A stretch of 64,000 bases of DNA from Mycobacterium sp. D16Q14 (GCA_002013415.1 MAEX01000002.1:124001-188000), one strand, 5' to 3'. Positions 37,496 to 46,036 are shown, counted from the first letter of the stretch. Notes: a model not told the origin generated them from the sequence alone. Program-made: numbers and translations.

Positions 37496-38280
37496 TGAGT
37501 CTCCTCGATTTCGCCGGCAAGGTTGTCGTCGTATCCGGCATCGGCCCCGGTCTCGGCGCCACATTGGCCACCAAGTTCGCCGCGGCCGGCGCGGATGTCG
37601 TTCTCGCGGCACGCACGCAATCGCGCCTCGACGAGGTGGCCGAACAGATCACCAATACCGGACGCAGGGCCCTCACGGTGGCCACGGACATCACCGACGA
37701 GGCCAGCGTCGCCTATCTTGTCGAACGTGCGACCGAAACCTTCGGCGGCGTTGATGTTCTCGTCAACAACGCCTTCAGCATCCCGTCGATGAAATCCTTG
37801 GAGAAGACGGACTACCAGCATATTCGCGATAGCGTCGAACTCACCGTGGTCGGTACGCTGCGGCTGACGCAGAAGTTGGCCGCAGCGCTCGCCCAATCGA
37901 AGGGCGCGGTGGTCAACATCAATTCGATGGTCATCAGGCACTCGCAGATCCGCTATGGCAGTTACAAGATCGCCAAGGCGGCGCTGCTGGCCATGTCCCA
38001 ATCGCTGGCCACAGAGTTGGGGCCGCAGGGAGTTCGGGTCAATTCAGTGGTGCCCGGTTACATGTGGGGCGAAAACCTCAAGGGCTACTTCGAACACCAG
38101 GCCAAGAAGTACGGCGGCACCGTCGAACAGATCTACGAGTACACGGCGGCGAACTCCGATCTCAAGCGGCTGCCGACCACTGACGAGGTGGCGAACGCCG
38201 TGCTGTTCCTCGCGTCGGACCTGGCGAGCGGCATTACCGGCCAGGCCCTCGATGTCAACTGCGGCGAATTCCACGCCTAG
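37495..38280 (+). CDS. Short-chain dehydrogenase/reductase, Rv3530c-like
   Basis: This 261-aa SDR of the classical type has a modified cofactor loop, VSGIGPGLGATLA (in place of TGxxxGxG). It also has NNAF in place of NNAG, the catalytic Tyr/Lys pair YGSYKIAKAAL, and the Ser of INSMVIRHSQ. NAD(P)(H) use is expected; the loop change in VSGIGPG is unusual but occurs in a mycobacterial subgroup. It is translationally coupled to the DUF1214 gene and followed by the sulfotransferase after 16 bp. The substrate is unknown. Confidence 0.87.
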   Translation: MSLLDFAGKVVVVSGIGPGLGATLATKFAAAGADVVLAARTQSRLDEVAEQITNTGRRALTVATDITDEASVAYLVERATETFGGVDVLVNNAFSIPSMKSLEKTDYQHIRDSVELTVVGTLRLTQKLAAALAQSKGAVVNINSMVIRHSQIRYGSYKIAKAALLAMSQSLATELGPQGVRVNSVVPGYMWGENLKGYFEHQAKKYGGTVEQIYEYTAANSDLKRLPTTDEVANAVLFLASDLASGITGQALDVNCGEFHA

Positions 38281-38296
38281 CCACAAGGAGATCAGT

Positions 38297-39472
38297 ATGA
38301 GTTTTGACAAGAACTCTGAATCGAACGCCCAACGCACCAGCGTCGGCACCGTCGACGACCTACACGAGTCGGCCACCCGGCTCATCGGTCTGGATGACTT
38401 CGGGGACGGGTCTGTCGACAACTATCGCGAAGCGCTCGGAGTGCTGCTGGACTCCTATCACAGCGAGGCCGGGCTGACTCCGTTGGGCTCCAAGATGTCT
38501 CGGGTCTTCCTGCGCGGCGCATTGGGGGCACGGTTGCTCAGCGAGGCTGCGTTCAAGGCACATCCCGATCATGCGCAGGTGGCGATCGATCGGCCCATCT
38601 TCGTCACCGGCCTGCCTCGTACCGGCACCACCGCGCTGCATCGCCTCCTCAATGCCGACCCGATGCATCAAGGGCTGGAGATGTGGCTGGCCGACTTCCC
38701 GCAGCCCCGGCCGGCCCGCGACACCTGGGACACCAACCCCGTGTACCAGCAGCTGGAGGAGCAGTTCTCCAAGCACCATGTGGAGAACCCGGAATTCATG
38801 GGCCTGCATTACATGTCGGCCAGCGAGGTCGAGGAATGCTGGCAGCTGTTGCGGCAGTCGGTGCATTCGGTGTCCTATGAATGTCTTGCGCATGTGCCCA
38901 CCTATGCCCAGTGGCTGTCCCAGCAGGACTGGACACCGGCGTACCGGCGTTACAAGGCCAACCTGCAGCTGATCGGTCTCAACGACATCGAAAAGCGTTG
39001 GGTGCTCAAGAACCCGAGCCATCTTTTCGCCCTCGATGCGCTCATGGAGGTGTACCCGGACGCGTTGGTCATCCAGACACATCGCCCGGCCGAGACCATC
39101 ATTGCCTCGGTCTGCTCGCTCAACGAGCATGCGACGGCGGGCTGGTCAGAGACCTTCGTGGGTGCCACTCTCGGCGCTGATCAGCTGGACACGTGGGCCC
39201 GCGGCCTGGAGTCGTTCAAGTCCGCGCGTACTAAGTACAACGAGGCACAGTTCTGCGATGTCGACTACTTCGACTTCATCTCCGACCCGATTGGCACCGT
39301 CGAATCCATCTATCGACACTTCGGACTGGAGCTGTCGGCGTCCGCGCTGGTCGAGATGCAGAAGATGAACGATGAGAGCCAAAAGGGCCCGCGCGCACCC
39401 AAACACGTCTACTCGCTGGCCGACTATGGGCTGAGCAAGGAAGCGGTGGTGGAGCGCTTCGCGGGGCTGTGA
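38297..39472 (+). CDS. Sulfotransferase family protein, Rv3529c-like
   Basis: This 391-aa protein has the PAPS 5'-phosphosulfate loop PIFVTGLPRTGTTALHRLL (about residues 100-118). A second PAPS-binding region lies around residues 235-265 (WVLKNPSHLFALDALMEVYPDA). This fits the bacterial sulfotransferase family that transfers sulfate to hydroxyl groups of lipids. A ribosome site (AAGGAG) precedes the ATG. It is the last gene of the three-gene operon. PAPS would come from CysD/CysNC, encoded 3 kb away and perhaps under the same regulator. Confidence 0.88.
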   Translation: MSFDKNSESNAQRTSVGTVDDLHESATRLIGLDDFGDGSVDNYREALGVLLDSYHSEAGLTPLGSKMSRVFLRGALGARLLSEAAFKAHPDHAQVAIDRPIFVTGLPRTGTTALHRLLNADPMHQGLEMWLADFPQPRPARDTWDTNPVYQQLEEQFSKHHVENPEFMGLHYMSASEVEECWQLLRQSVHSVSYECLAHVPTYAQWLSQQDWTPAYRRYKANLQLIGLNDIEKRWVLKNPSHLFALDALMEVYPDALVIQTHRPAETIIASVCSLNEHATAGWSETFVGATLGADQLDTWARGLESFKSARTKYNEAQFCDVDYFDFISDPIGTVESIYRHFGLELSASALVEMQKMNDESQKGPRAPKHVYSLADYGLSKEAVVERFAGL

Positions 39473-39475
39473 TGT

Positions 39476-39499
39476 TGGTCTTCGCGCAAGCGGCTCATC
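39476..39499 (+). repeat. 24-bp repeat, copy 1, directly before a start codon
   Basis: Starts TGGTCTTCGCGCAAGCG and ends GCTCATC. It is identical over 24 bases to 53618-53641. In both places the repeat is followed by one base and then the ATG of the next gene (here 39501). The downstream genes are unrelated in sequence. Confidence 0.85.
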
Positions 39500-39500
39500 G

Positions 39501-40805
39501 ATGATCCATGTCGCCGTCGTCGGTGCTGGCGCGGCGGGAACGATGGCTGCCCTACATCTGCTGCGGCGCAGGGACTCCCGGGCGCTGCGTCTGACCGTGA
39601 TCGACCCCGACGCGCGTACCGGGCCAGGAGTTCCCTATCGCACCACCGATCCGCGCCATCTCCTGAACGTTCCTGCGGGCAGGCTCAGCGCCGATGCCAG
39701 CGAGCCCCTGGATTTCGTGGCCTGGCTGGGCGGCAATGGCCTACCGGGCGCGGGCCCCGAGGATTTCGTTCCCCGGGGACTGTTCGGACGTTATCTCTCC
39801 AGCGCCTTCGACGGAGCGCGCGGCGATAGGGTCACCCGTGTTCATCGCCGCGCGGTTGCGGTAGCGACGCACGGCCGCGGACTCGCGGTCACCCTGTGCA
39901 ACGGCGGGCGGGTGCGCGCTGACGCCGTGATTCTCGCGGCCGGGCCCAATACTCCCGGAACCTCCTGGGCGCCAAAATGGTTGCGTGATAGTGCCCTGTT
40001 CGTGAGCGACCCCTGGCGCTCGGGTGCACTCGACGGCCTTCCTGAGGACGGCGATCTGCTGCTCGTCGGTACAGGTCTGACGATGGCCGACCTCACCTGC
40101 ACACTGCGGCGGCCGGACCGTGTCGTGCACGCGATCTCCCGCAGCGGGCTGCTGCCACGAGCGCATCGACTGGATCCGTCGTCGCCGGTGCCCGCCCCTG
40201 CCTTCACTATCGATAGCGGGCAGGTGCTCGAGCGTTCCGTGCGCTATGTCCAGGACATGATCGCCCAGGGTGGCGACGCGTGTGTTGCCGTGGACGCGCT
40301 GCGCCCCCATGCCGGGGCGCTCTGGGCGGCCATGACCGACGATGAGCGGTCCCATTTCCTGCGAAAGTACCGCAGGCTGTGGGATATTCACCGCCACCGG
40401 ATGGCACCGCGGACCGCCGCTCAGGTCGATCGGTACCTCGGTGACGGGGGGTTGCGGCTCCATTGTGCGGAGTTGGTGAATACCGTTGCCGCTGGCACCG
40501 GAGTCCGGGTGATGTTGTCGACGGGCCAGGTCCTCGATGTATGTGCGGTGATCAATTGCACCGGGCCGCAATACGACATCACCGCCGCCGCCGATCCGCT
40601 GTGGGGCCAACTCCTCGCTGACGGCTTGGTGAAACCCGGGCCACTGAACCTCGGATTGGATACCGACGCCGAAGGTAGGCTTCTTCCGGGGGTGGTGCCG
40701 ATGTGGACACTCGGTCCGCTGCGGCGCGGAAATCTCTGGGAGACAACGGCATTTGCGGAGATCAGGGCGCAGGCGGAGCGATTGGCGGCGCTGATAGGGT
40801 CGTAA
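39501..40805 (+). CDS. FAD/NAD(P)-binding flavoprotein (NAD_binding_9 type)
   Basis: This 434-aa protein opens with a dinucleotide-binding motif ([18 protein letters not shown]). It continues with the [20 protein letters not shown] segment typical of FAD-NAD(P)-binding proteins of the NAD_binding_9 group. A second nucleotide-binding stretch, [17 protein letters not shown], lies near residue 187, and INCTGPQYD near 350 closes the FAD site. Function is unknown; members are often encoded near siderophore or tailoring genes. It lies 28 bp after the sulfotransferase and one base before the dtd start, so it may be co-transcribed with both. Confidence 0.8.
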   Translation: MIHVAVVGAGAAGTMAALHLLRRRDSRALRLTVIDPDARTGPGVPYRTTDPRHLLNVPAGRLSADASEPLDFVAWLGGNGLPGAGPEDFVPRGLFGRYLSSAFDGARGDRVTRVHRRAVAVATHGRGLAVTLCNGGRVRADAVILAAGPNTPGTSWAPKWLRDSALFVSDPWRSGALDGLPEDGDLLLVGTGLTMADLTCTLRRPDRVVHAISRSGLLPRAHRLDPSSPVPAPAFTIDSGQVLERSVRYVQDMIAQGGDACVAVDALRPHAGALWAAMTDDERSHFLRKYRRLWDIHRHRMAPRTAAQVDRYLGDGGLRLHCAELVNTVAAGTGVRVMLSTGQVLDVCAVINCTGPQYDITAAADPLWGQLLADGLVKPGPLNLGLDTDAEGRLLPGVVPMWTLGPLRRGNLWETTAFAEIRAQAERLAALIGS

Positions 40806-40806
40806 C

Positions 40807-41238
40807 GTGCGTGTTCTGGTGCAGCGAGTCGCCTCGGCGTCAGTGTCCGTGGACGGGGCGGTGGTCGGCTCGATCCGCCCCGAAGGCCAAGGACTGTTGG
40901 CGCTCGTGGGTGTCACCCACGATGACGATGCCGGCAAGGCCGCGCAACTCGCAGAAAAACTTTGGCAACTGCGCATTCTCGATGATGAGAAGTCCGCTGC
41001 CGACCTCGGTGCTCCGATACTGGTGGTCAGTCAATTCACGCTGTATGCCAACACGAAGAAGGGGCGTCGTCCGGCGTGGAACGCGGCGGCGCCCGGAGGT
41101 GTCGCCGAACCTGTCGTGACAGCGTTCGCAGACGCCCTGCGGAACCTTGGTGCACACGTGGAGGTGGGGGTGTTCGGCGCGCACATGCAGGTCGAACTGA
41201 TCAACGACGGTCCGGTGACCGTGCTGTTGGAGCTGTAG
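40807..41238 (+). CDS. dtd: D-aminoacyl-tRNA deacylase
   Basis: This 143-aa enzyme of translational quality control hydrolyses D-aminoacyl-tRNA. The [15 protein letters not shown] active-site block and the Gly-cisPro region ([11 protein letters not shown] at the C-terminus) are characteristic, and the length matches the family. It starts with GTG one base after the upstream flavoprotein stop. It is convergent with the small Cys-containing gene downstream of kshA, with a one-base gap. Confidence 0.96.
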   Translation: MRVLVQRVASASVSVDGAVVGSIRPEGQGLLALVGVTHDDDAGKAAQLAEKLWQLRILDDEKSAADLGAPILVVSQFTLYANTKKGRRPAWNAAAPGGVAEPVVTAFADALRNLGAHVEVGVFGAHMQVELINDGPVTVLLEL

Positions 41239-41239
41239 A

Positions 41240-41728
41240 TTAGCCGTCCCCGGGCGGCGCTGCCGTGCAGATCTGGTCGAGGCAGCCCTCGGCGACTGCA
41301 TGCGCGATGCTGTCGGATAGACGGGGGCACCCGCGCACCCGCGCCGTGTTGGTGCCCTCCTCACGCATCTGCGCGAAGAAGGCGCACCGCTCCGCCGCCG
41401 CGGTATTCCATTGCACAGCAGTGTGATTGAGACTGAGTTTCTTGACCATCACCGAGCCATGGCAGAACCGGCAGTCGACCTCCTGTAGGCCGGAAGTCAG
41501 GTACCGCTGCTTGTCGCTCTCGGTGGCCTCGTGTAGGAGTGCGGCCTGCTCCGGATCGTGTTCGAATGCGGGCGCCTTCGACCACTGGCCGTTCGGTCTG
41601 CCCGTCGGGGCATGGTCGTGATCGTCGTGGGCGCCATGCAAAGCCAGCATTGACTGAGCCAGCTCCTCCACGGAAGGCGGGCTGGTATTTTCCTCAGTCA
41701 AGGAAGACCCTGCTGAAACTTCGGTCAT
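41240..41728 (-). CDS. Small cysteine-containing protein downstream of kshA (Rv3527-like)
   Basis: This 162-aa protein belongs to no named family I recognise. The N-terminal 65 residues are acidic and His/Asp-rich (HGAHDDHDHAP). The rest holds a C-x2-C-H motif (DCRFCHGS, about residue 86) and further cysteines (ERCAFF, GCPRLS, GCLDQIC), six in all. They could bind a metal or an Fe-S cluster. It starts four bases after the kshA stop, so the pair is one operon. M. tuberculosis Rv3527 occupies the corresponding place next to kshA. Confidence 0.72.
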   Translation of the reverse strand: MTEVSAGSSLTEENTSPPSVEELAQSMLALHGAHDDHDHAPTGRPNGQWSKAPAFEHDPEQAALLHEATESDKQRYLTSGLQEVDCRFCHGSVMVKKLSLNHTAVQWNTAAAERCAFFAQMREEGTNTARVRGCPRLSDSIAHAVAEGCLDQICTAAPPGDG

Positions 41729-41732
41729 CGCA

Positions 41733-42932
41733 CTAGCTTTGCGCCGCCTCGGCGGGAGCTTCGACCTCGGCTTGAGATTCTGCGGAAGCCTTTTCGTCCG
41801 CTTGGCGCTTCAGGTTCTCGTCGACCTCACCATGCCAGAACTCGTTGGCCTTGGTGGTGTCGATCTCGAGCTCGAAGCGGTCCGTCATCTCTGGAGTGAC
41901 GTCGGCCTTGTTGACGTAGAACTGCGAGTACCAGCGGCGCATCTGGTAGACGGCGCCGTCCTCCTCGACCAGCAGCGGGTTGTCGATGCGGGTCTTGTTC
42001 TTCCAGATCTCGACGTCCTGAAGGAAGCCTTGTCCCACACCCTTGGTCATCGCGCGCGCGAGCTTGCCGGTCATCTTCTCGTCCATGCCCTCGGGCTTCT
42101 GGACGATGACGCCGTACTGTAGGACAAACGAGTTCTGGTCGATCGGGTAGTGGCAGTTGATCAGGATCGACTCTGCCTTGTAGCCGCCATAGTTGTTGTG
42201 CAGCCAGTTGATCATGAAGGACGGCCCGAAATACGAGGCCTCCGAATCCAGGATTTGCTCACCGGTGTACTGCGAAGAACCGCCCAACTGCACGTCGGGA
42301 CGGCCGACGGTACGCAGATACTGCGAGGCGATGTGGCCCTCGAAGACGTTCTTGAAGAACGTCGGGAATCCGAAGTGGATGTAGTAGAAATGCGCCATAT
42401 CGGTGACGTTGTCCACGATTTCGCGGCAGTTGGAACCCTCGATGACGATGGTGTTCCAGTCCCAGGTGGTCCAGCCGTCATCGGCGAACTCCGGAACCTC
42501 TGGAATCTCAACGTCATCCGTCGGACCGTTGCCCTCGGCGTCATGCCAAACGAACAGCAGACCGCTTTTCACGTCGGTGGTCCAGCTGCGGGTGCGGGCC
42601 AGCTTGGGCGTGCGCTTGGCGTAGGGGACGAGCTTGCACTTGCCGTCTCCGCCCCAGCGCCAATCATGGAACGGGCAGGCGACGTTGTCGCCCTTGACGG
42701 TTCCCTGGGACAGGTCGCCGCCCATGTGGCGGCAGTAACCGTCGAGCACCTTGATATCGCCCTGGGTATCGGCGAATACGACCAGCTTGGTGCCGAACGC
42801 GTCGATGGCGTGCGGCTCCCCGTCCCTGAACGACTCCGCGACGCCGAGGCAGTGCCAACCACGGGCATAGCGCGTCGGAAGCTCGCCGACGTCGATCTCG
42901 CGAACGCCGATTCCTGCGGTATCTGTGCTCAT
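41733..42932 (-). CDS. kshA: 3-ketosteroid 9-alpha-hydroxylase, oxygenase component
   Basis: This 399-aa Rieske oxygenase hydroxylates androstenedione/androstadienedione at C9, opening steroid ring B. The [2Fe-2S] ligands are C67-x-H69 and C86-x2-H89 (CPFH). The mononuclear iron ligands are H181 and H186 (DMAHFYYIH), with an Asp near 306. Spacing agrees with the characterised mycobacterial KshA. The reductase partner KshB is not in the window. A KstR-type operator lies 55 bp upstream and is shared with the divergent carbonic-anhydrase-like gene. Confidence 0.95.
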   Translation of the reverse strand: MSTDTAGIGVREIDVGELPTRYARGWHCLGVAESFRDGEPHAIDAFGTKLVVFADTQGDIKVLDGYCRHMGGDLSQGTVKGDNVACPFHDWRWGGDGKCKLVPYAKRTPKLARTRSWTTDVKSGLLFVWHDAEGNGPTDDVEIPEVPEFADDGWTTWDWNTIVIEGSNCREIVDNVTDMAHFYYIHFGFPTFFKNVFEGHIASQYLRTVGRPDVQLGGSSQYTGEQILDSEASYFGPSFMINWLHNNYGGYKAESILINCHYPIDQNSFVLQYGVIVQKPEGMDEKMTGKLARAMTKGVGQGFLQDVEIWKNKTRIDNPLLVEEDGAVYQMRRWYSQFYVNKADVTPEMTDRFELEIDTTKANEFWHGEVDENLKRQADEKASAESQAEVEAPAEAAQS

Positions 42933-42986
42933 GGCGGGGCTGCCTCCAGTGTTTCGATGCTGGCCGCTGTGGCGACCATCTTCAAC

Positions 42987-43000
42987 TAGAACAGGTTACA
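42987..43000. promoter_or_regulatory. KstR-type operator (kshA / gamma-CA-like)
   Basis: TAGAACAGGTTACA fits TnnAACnnGTTnnA fully. It lies between divergent kshA (start 42932) and the hexapeptide-repeat gene (start 43083), so one site can control both. The KstR repressor responds to cholesterol-derived CoA thioesters in mycobacteria. Confidence 0.85.
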
Positions 43001-43082
43001 GTTTTGGCCCCCCGGAGCGCAAGAAATGTGCCTGCCACAAGCGGAAATAAGGTCTTTTAGGAAGGGTCGCTAGGGTGTTTCG

Positions 43083-43604
43083 ATGCCTTTGTACTCACTC
43101 GACGGAAAAAGCCCGAGCGTCCACCCGGAGGCGTTTGTCGCGCCGACCGCCTGTCTCATCGGAGACGTCACAGTGGAAGCCGGCGCTTCGATCTGGTTCA
43201 ACACGGTCATCCGCGCCGATTACGCCCCGATTGTGATCCGGGCGGGAGCAAACATTCAGGACGGGTCGGTGCTGCACAGCGATCCCGGGATGCCGGTAGA
43301 CATCGGTGAGGGCGCGACAGTGGCGCATATGTGTCTGGTGCACAGCTGCACCGTCGGTGACGGCGCCCTGATCGGAAATCACGCGACGGTGCTCGACGGC
43401 GCCTCCATCGGCTCGCGCAGCATGGTGGCCGCGGGTTCCTTGGTGCTCGGTGGCACTCAGATCCCCGAGGATGTGCTGGTCATGGGTTCACCCGCTAAGG
43501 TCAAGGGGCCCGTCGCGGGCACTGCGGCGGAGTTCCTGACTAAGGGTGTTCCGGCCGCCTACCAGGCGCTGGGAACGCGTTATCTGGCCGGGTTGGACAC
43601 GTAG
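43083..43604 (+). CDS. Gamma-carbonic-anhydrase-like hexapeptide-repeat protein, Rv3525c-like
   Basis: This 173-aa left-handed beta-helix protein has repeated isoleucine-patch hexapeptides. Three candidate zinc histidines are visible in VAHMCLVHSC and IGNHAT, near residues 81, 86 and 97. Gamma-CA-like members bind metal and trimerise; actual CO2 hydration is uncertain. It sits divergent from kshA, as Rv3525c does, and shares its KstR-type operator, which ties it to sterol metabolism although the role there is unknown. Confidence 0.86.
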   Translation: MPLYSLDGKSPSVHPEAFVAPTACLIGDVTVEAGASIWFNTVIRADYAPIVIRAGANIQDGSVLHSDPGMPVDIGEGATVAHMCLVHSCTVGDGALIGNHATVLDGASIGSRSMVAAGSLVLGGTQIPEDVLVMGSPAKVKGPVAGTAAEFLTKGVPAAYQALGTRYLAGLDT

Positions 43605-43609
43605 CGGCG

Positions 43610-44098
43610 TTACGCCCGCCCCGGTGTCTTGGTCAGCTGCAGGCATTCGGGCACATGGAACACCCGCATCATCCGTAGCTCCTTGGCCGGGAGCTGCGAC
43701 CGCACCTGCGCAGTGGGCACCACCCGAGGGTTGGCCAGCGTGAGTCGCTCGCCTGCGCGGAGTAATTCAGCGCCGCCCTGGGCGGTCACATTGCGCACCC
43801 AGTCGGCCGACCGCCCATAGGGCAGAAGGATCAGCACGGTGCCGTCTGCGGCGCCGAAGGCCTCCACCGGCGTTTCGTAGGCATGGCCGCTGCGCCTGCC
43901 GGCGTGCCGGATGACGGCCGTGGAGGTGGCATCGGTTCCGGCAGCGGACATGACCTTCGGGTTGGTCACGGCGCGGTTGAATCGTCGGATTGCGTTGAGA
44001 ATCGGGCGGATCTGCAGGCGGATACCCGCGACGAGCAGAGCGAACAGGGCGAGGGGCACCACGACGACGGCACCGGCGACGATCAGCCCAATGACCAC
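43610..44098 (-). CDS. Deazaflavin-dependent nitroreductase-family (DUF385) protein
   Basis: This 162-aa protein has one N-terminal membrane segment (IGLIVAGAVVVVPLALFALLVAG). The following F420-binding split-barrel domain contains the motif HAGRRSGHAYETPVEAF, then ILLPYGRSADWVRNV. These features mark the FDOR-B/Ddn-like family of mycobacteria. The membrane anchor suggests action at the inner face of the membrane, perhaps on quinones or lipids. It is convergent with the gamma-CA-like gene and starts with GTG. Confidence 0.8.
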   Translation of the reverse strand: MVIGLIVAGAVVVVPLALFALLVAGIRLQIRPILNAIRRFNRAVTNPKVMSAAGTDATSTAVIRHAGRRSGHAYETPVEAFGAADGTVLILLPYGRSADWVRNVTAQGGAELLRAGERLTLANPRVVPTAQVRSQLPAKELRMMRVFHVPECLQLTKTPGRA

Positions 44099-44175
44099 AC
44101 GGCCAGGTTACTGAGATCCAGGCGGGGTGTGACTGGGATCTCTGGACGTGCGTCCCACTTTCTTTTGGATTCTTT

Positions 44176-44194
44176 TTAGGCTTGCCTTACCTAA
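44176..44194. promoter_or_regulatory. IdeR/DtxR-type iron box upstream of fprA
   Basis: TTAGGCTTGCCTTACCTAA matches the mycobacterial IdeR consensus TTAGGTTAGGCTAACCTAA at 15 of 19 positions, including both outer TTAGG/CCTAA arms. It lies 26 bp upstream of the fprA ATG, a position suited to iron-dependent repression. Confidence 0.75.
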
Positions 44195-44220
44195 TCGATG
44201 TCCGAATCAAAGGGGATGGC

Positions 44221-45573
44221 ATGAGGAAGATCCGAGTCGCGGTTATCGGCGCAGGTCCAGCCGGTATCTACGCCGCCGACATCCTCACCAAGGAGTACGA
44301 GCAGGCGCAGGTCGATGTGTTCGATCGGCTGCCGGCGCCCTATGGCCTGGTGCGCTACGGCGTGGCTCCCGACCATCCCCGCATCAAGGAGATCATCAAG
44401 GCGCTGCGCCGGGTATTCGAACGTGATTCGGGCAGTGTCAGATTTATTGGCAACGTCCACTACGGCACCGACATCAAGCTCTCGGATCTGCGGCGCTTCT
44501 ATGACGCGGTGATCTTCTCGACCGGTGCGCGTGCGGACCGTGAGCTCGAGATCCCCGGCATCGATCTTCCGGAAAGCTACGGCGCCGCCGACTTCGTCTC
44601 CTGGTACGACGGTCATCCCGATGTCCCACGGGACTGGCCGCTGACCGCCAAGAGCATCGCCGTGCTCGGTGCCGGAAATGTGGCCCTGGACATCGCGCGC
44701 ATGCTGGCCAAACCCGCCGATGAACAGCTCGGCACCGAGATCCCCGCCAACGTCTATCAGGGTTTGGCGCTCAACCAGGCGACCGATGTGCACGTCTTCG
44801 CGCGGCGCGGTCCGGCTCAGATCAAGTTCAGCCCCATGGAGTTTCGCGAGCTGTCCCACTCGCCGAGTGTGGACGTCATCGTGCATCCGGAAGGGTTTGA
44901 GATTGACGAGGGCAGCCAGCAGGCCATCAATTCCAGTAAGGCCACCAAGCTTGTCGTCGACACCATGATGAAGTACCTCGATCAGGAGCCCACCGGAGCT
45001 CCGCATCGCATCCACATCCACCTGTGCCAGTCGCCCGCGGCGGTGCTGGGAATCGACAGGGTGGAAGCCCTGCGTACCGAGCGCACTGAGCTCATCGGCG
45101 ACGGAACTGTCAGGGGGACAGGCGAATACACCGACTGGCCGGTGCAGGCGGTCTACCGGGCCGTCGGGTACATCTCCTCGCATCTGGCGGATCTACCGTT
45201 CGACCACCACGCCGGGGTTGTCCCGCACGACGCCGGGCGGGTGCTCGATATCGATGGAATTCCGGTCGAATCGACCTATGTCACGGGCTGGGTCAAGCGC
45301 GGACCCGTGGGGTTGATCGGACACACCAAATCCGATGCCGCCGAGACGATTGCCAGCCTCCTCGCAGACCTCCCGGGTATTCAACCCGCCGAAATTTCCG
45401 ACCCTGATGCGATTTTCGCGCATCTACGGGGAAGCGGGATTGACTACACCACCTGGGAGGAGTGGGAACGGCTCGATGCTCACGAGGTAGCCCTCGGCGA
45501 GGAACAGGGCCGCGAACGCATCAAAGTGGTACCGCGCGAGGAGATGATCAGCGCCGGGCGCCAGGCCTCTTAG
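44221..45573 (+). CDS. fprA: Ferredoxin-NADP(+) reductase, adrenodoxin-reductase type
   Basis: This 450-aa flavoprotein resembles M. tuberculosis FprA (Rv3106). It has an N-terminal FAD motif (VAVIGAGPAGIYAADIL), PYGLVRYGVAPDHP, and an internal NADP motif (IAVLGAGNVALDIARML). The C-terminal GWVKRGPVGLIGH block is diagnostic. It passes electrons from NADPH to ferredoxins, which in this context could feed sterol-active cytochromes P450. ATG 44221 is chosen because the longer frame from 44182 would cross the iron box. Iron-dependent regulation is likely. Confidence 0.95.
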   Translation: MRKIRVAVIGAGPAGIYAADILTKEYEQAQVDVFDRLPAPYGLVRYGVAPDHPRIKEIIKALRRVFERDSGSVRFIGNVHYGTDIKLSDLRRFYDAVIFSTGARADRELEIPGIDLPESYGAADFVSWYDGHPDVPRDWPLTAKSIAVLGAGNVALDIARMLAKPADEQLGTEIPANVYQGLALNQATDVHVFARRGPAQIKFSPMEFRELSHSPSVDVIVHPEGFEIDEGSQQAINSSKATKLVVDTMMKYLDQEPTGAPHRIHIHLCQSPAAVLGIDRVEALRTERTELIGDGTVRGTGEYTDWPVQAVYRAVGYISSHLADLPFDHHAGVVPHDAGRVLDIDGIPVESTYVTGWVKRGPVGLIGHTKSDAAETIASLLADLPGIQPAEISDPDAIFAHLRGSGIDYTTWEEWERLDAHEVALGEEQGRERIKVVPREEMISAGRQAS

Positions 45574-45580
45574 CGCGAAG

Positions 45581-45622
45581 ACATAAAGGCCCCCGTCGCC
45601 ACGAGCACGGGGGCCTTTATGT
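45581..45622. terminator. Strong bidirectional terminator hairpin
   Basis: A perfect 16-bp stem, ACATAAAGGCCCCCGT (45581-45596) with its complement at 45607-45622, closes a 10-base loop. The AAAGGC/GCCTTT base gives short T-runs on both strands. It separates the convergent fprA and NTF2-like genes, so it can end transcription from both sides. Confidence 0.9.
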
Positions 45623-45634
45623 GGATCTGCGGAG

Positions 45635-46036
45635 TTAGATCTTGCGCGCGGTCCCGGCGACCTTGTCGAATTCCCAATAGGCGCGCAACACGACGAGCTT
45701 GCCCTCGTCACTGGCCTCGTAGGTGAACACACCTTCGGCCGTCATCTGGTAACCGTTCATGGTGGTGACTATCCGGCCCACATTGGCCTGATGGGTGCCG
45801 CAATCGTAGGTGGCATCAAAGATGAAGTCGAGCTTCTCGGTGGGGGCGATGATGTTGTCCCAGAAGGCCGAAATGGCTTCCTTGCCGCGATGGCCCTTAC
45901 CCTCGGGATCGAATGGCGACGGACCCACCGGATCCTGCACCACGCCGTCCTCGGCGAAGTTGTCGACCCAGGCCCGCTTGTCGCGGGCTTCGACGGCCGC
46001 GCGGGACCGCTTGCCTGCTTCGTCTGCGAGGCTCAT
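45635..46036 (-). CDS. NTF2/SnoaL-like protein at the end of the ltp operon
   Basis: This 133-aa protein has the cone-shaped NTF2-like fold typical of SnoaL and ketosteroid-isomerase-type enzymes: an N-terminal helix (AVEARDKRAWVDNFAEDGVVQDP), a GKEAISAFWDNII helix, and four or five strands. Candidate polar pocket residues include D31 and D37. It overlaps the start of ltp3's downstream end by four bases (ltp3 stop/its ATG), so it is translated with the sterol side-chain lyase genes. A role as isomerase or hydratase on a sterol CoA ester is possible but unproven. Confidence 0.8.
   Translation of the reverse strand: MSLADEAGKRSRAAVEARDKRAWVDNFAEDGVVQDPVGPSPFDPEGKGHRGKEAISAFWDNIIAPTEKLDFIFDATYDCGTHQANVGRIVTTMNGYQMTAEGVFTYEASDEGKLVVLRAYWEFDKVAGTARKI

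Noticed and set aside
42150..42989. Plus-strand reading frame of about 279 codons over kshA.
   Set aside because: Antisense to kshA; lacks any domain and ends in the promoter region.
44191..45183. Minus-strand reading frame of about 330 codons.
   Set aside because: Antisense to fprA, whose FAD and NADP motifs are unambiguous.
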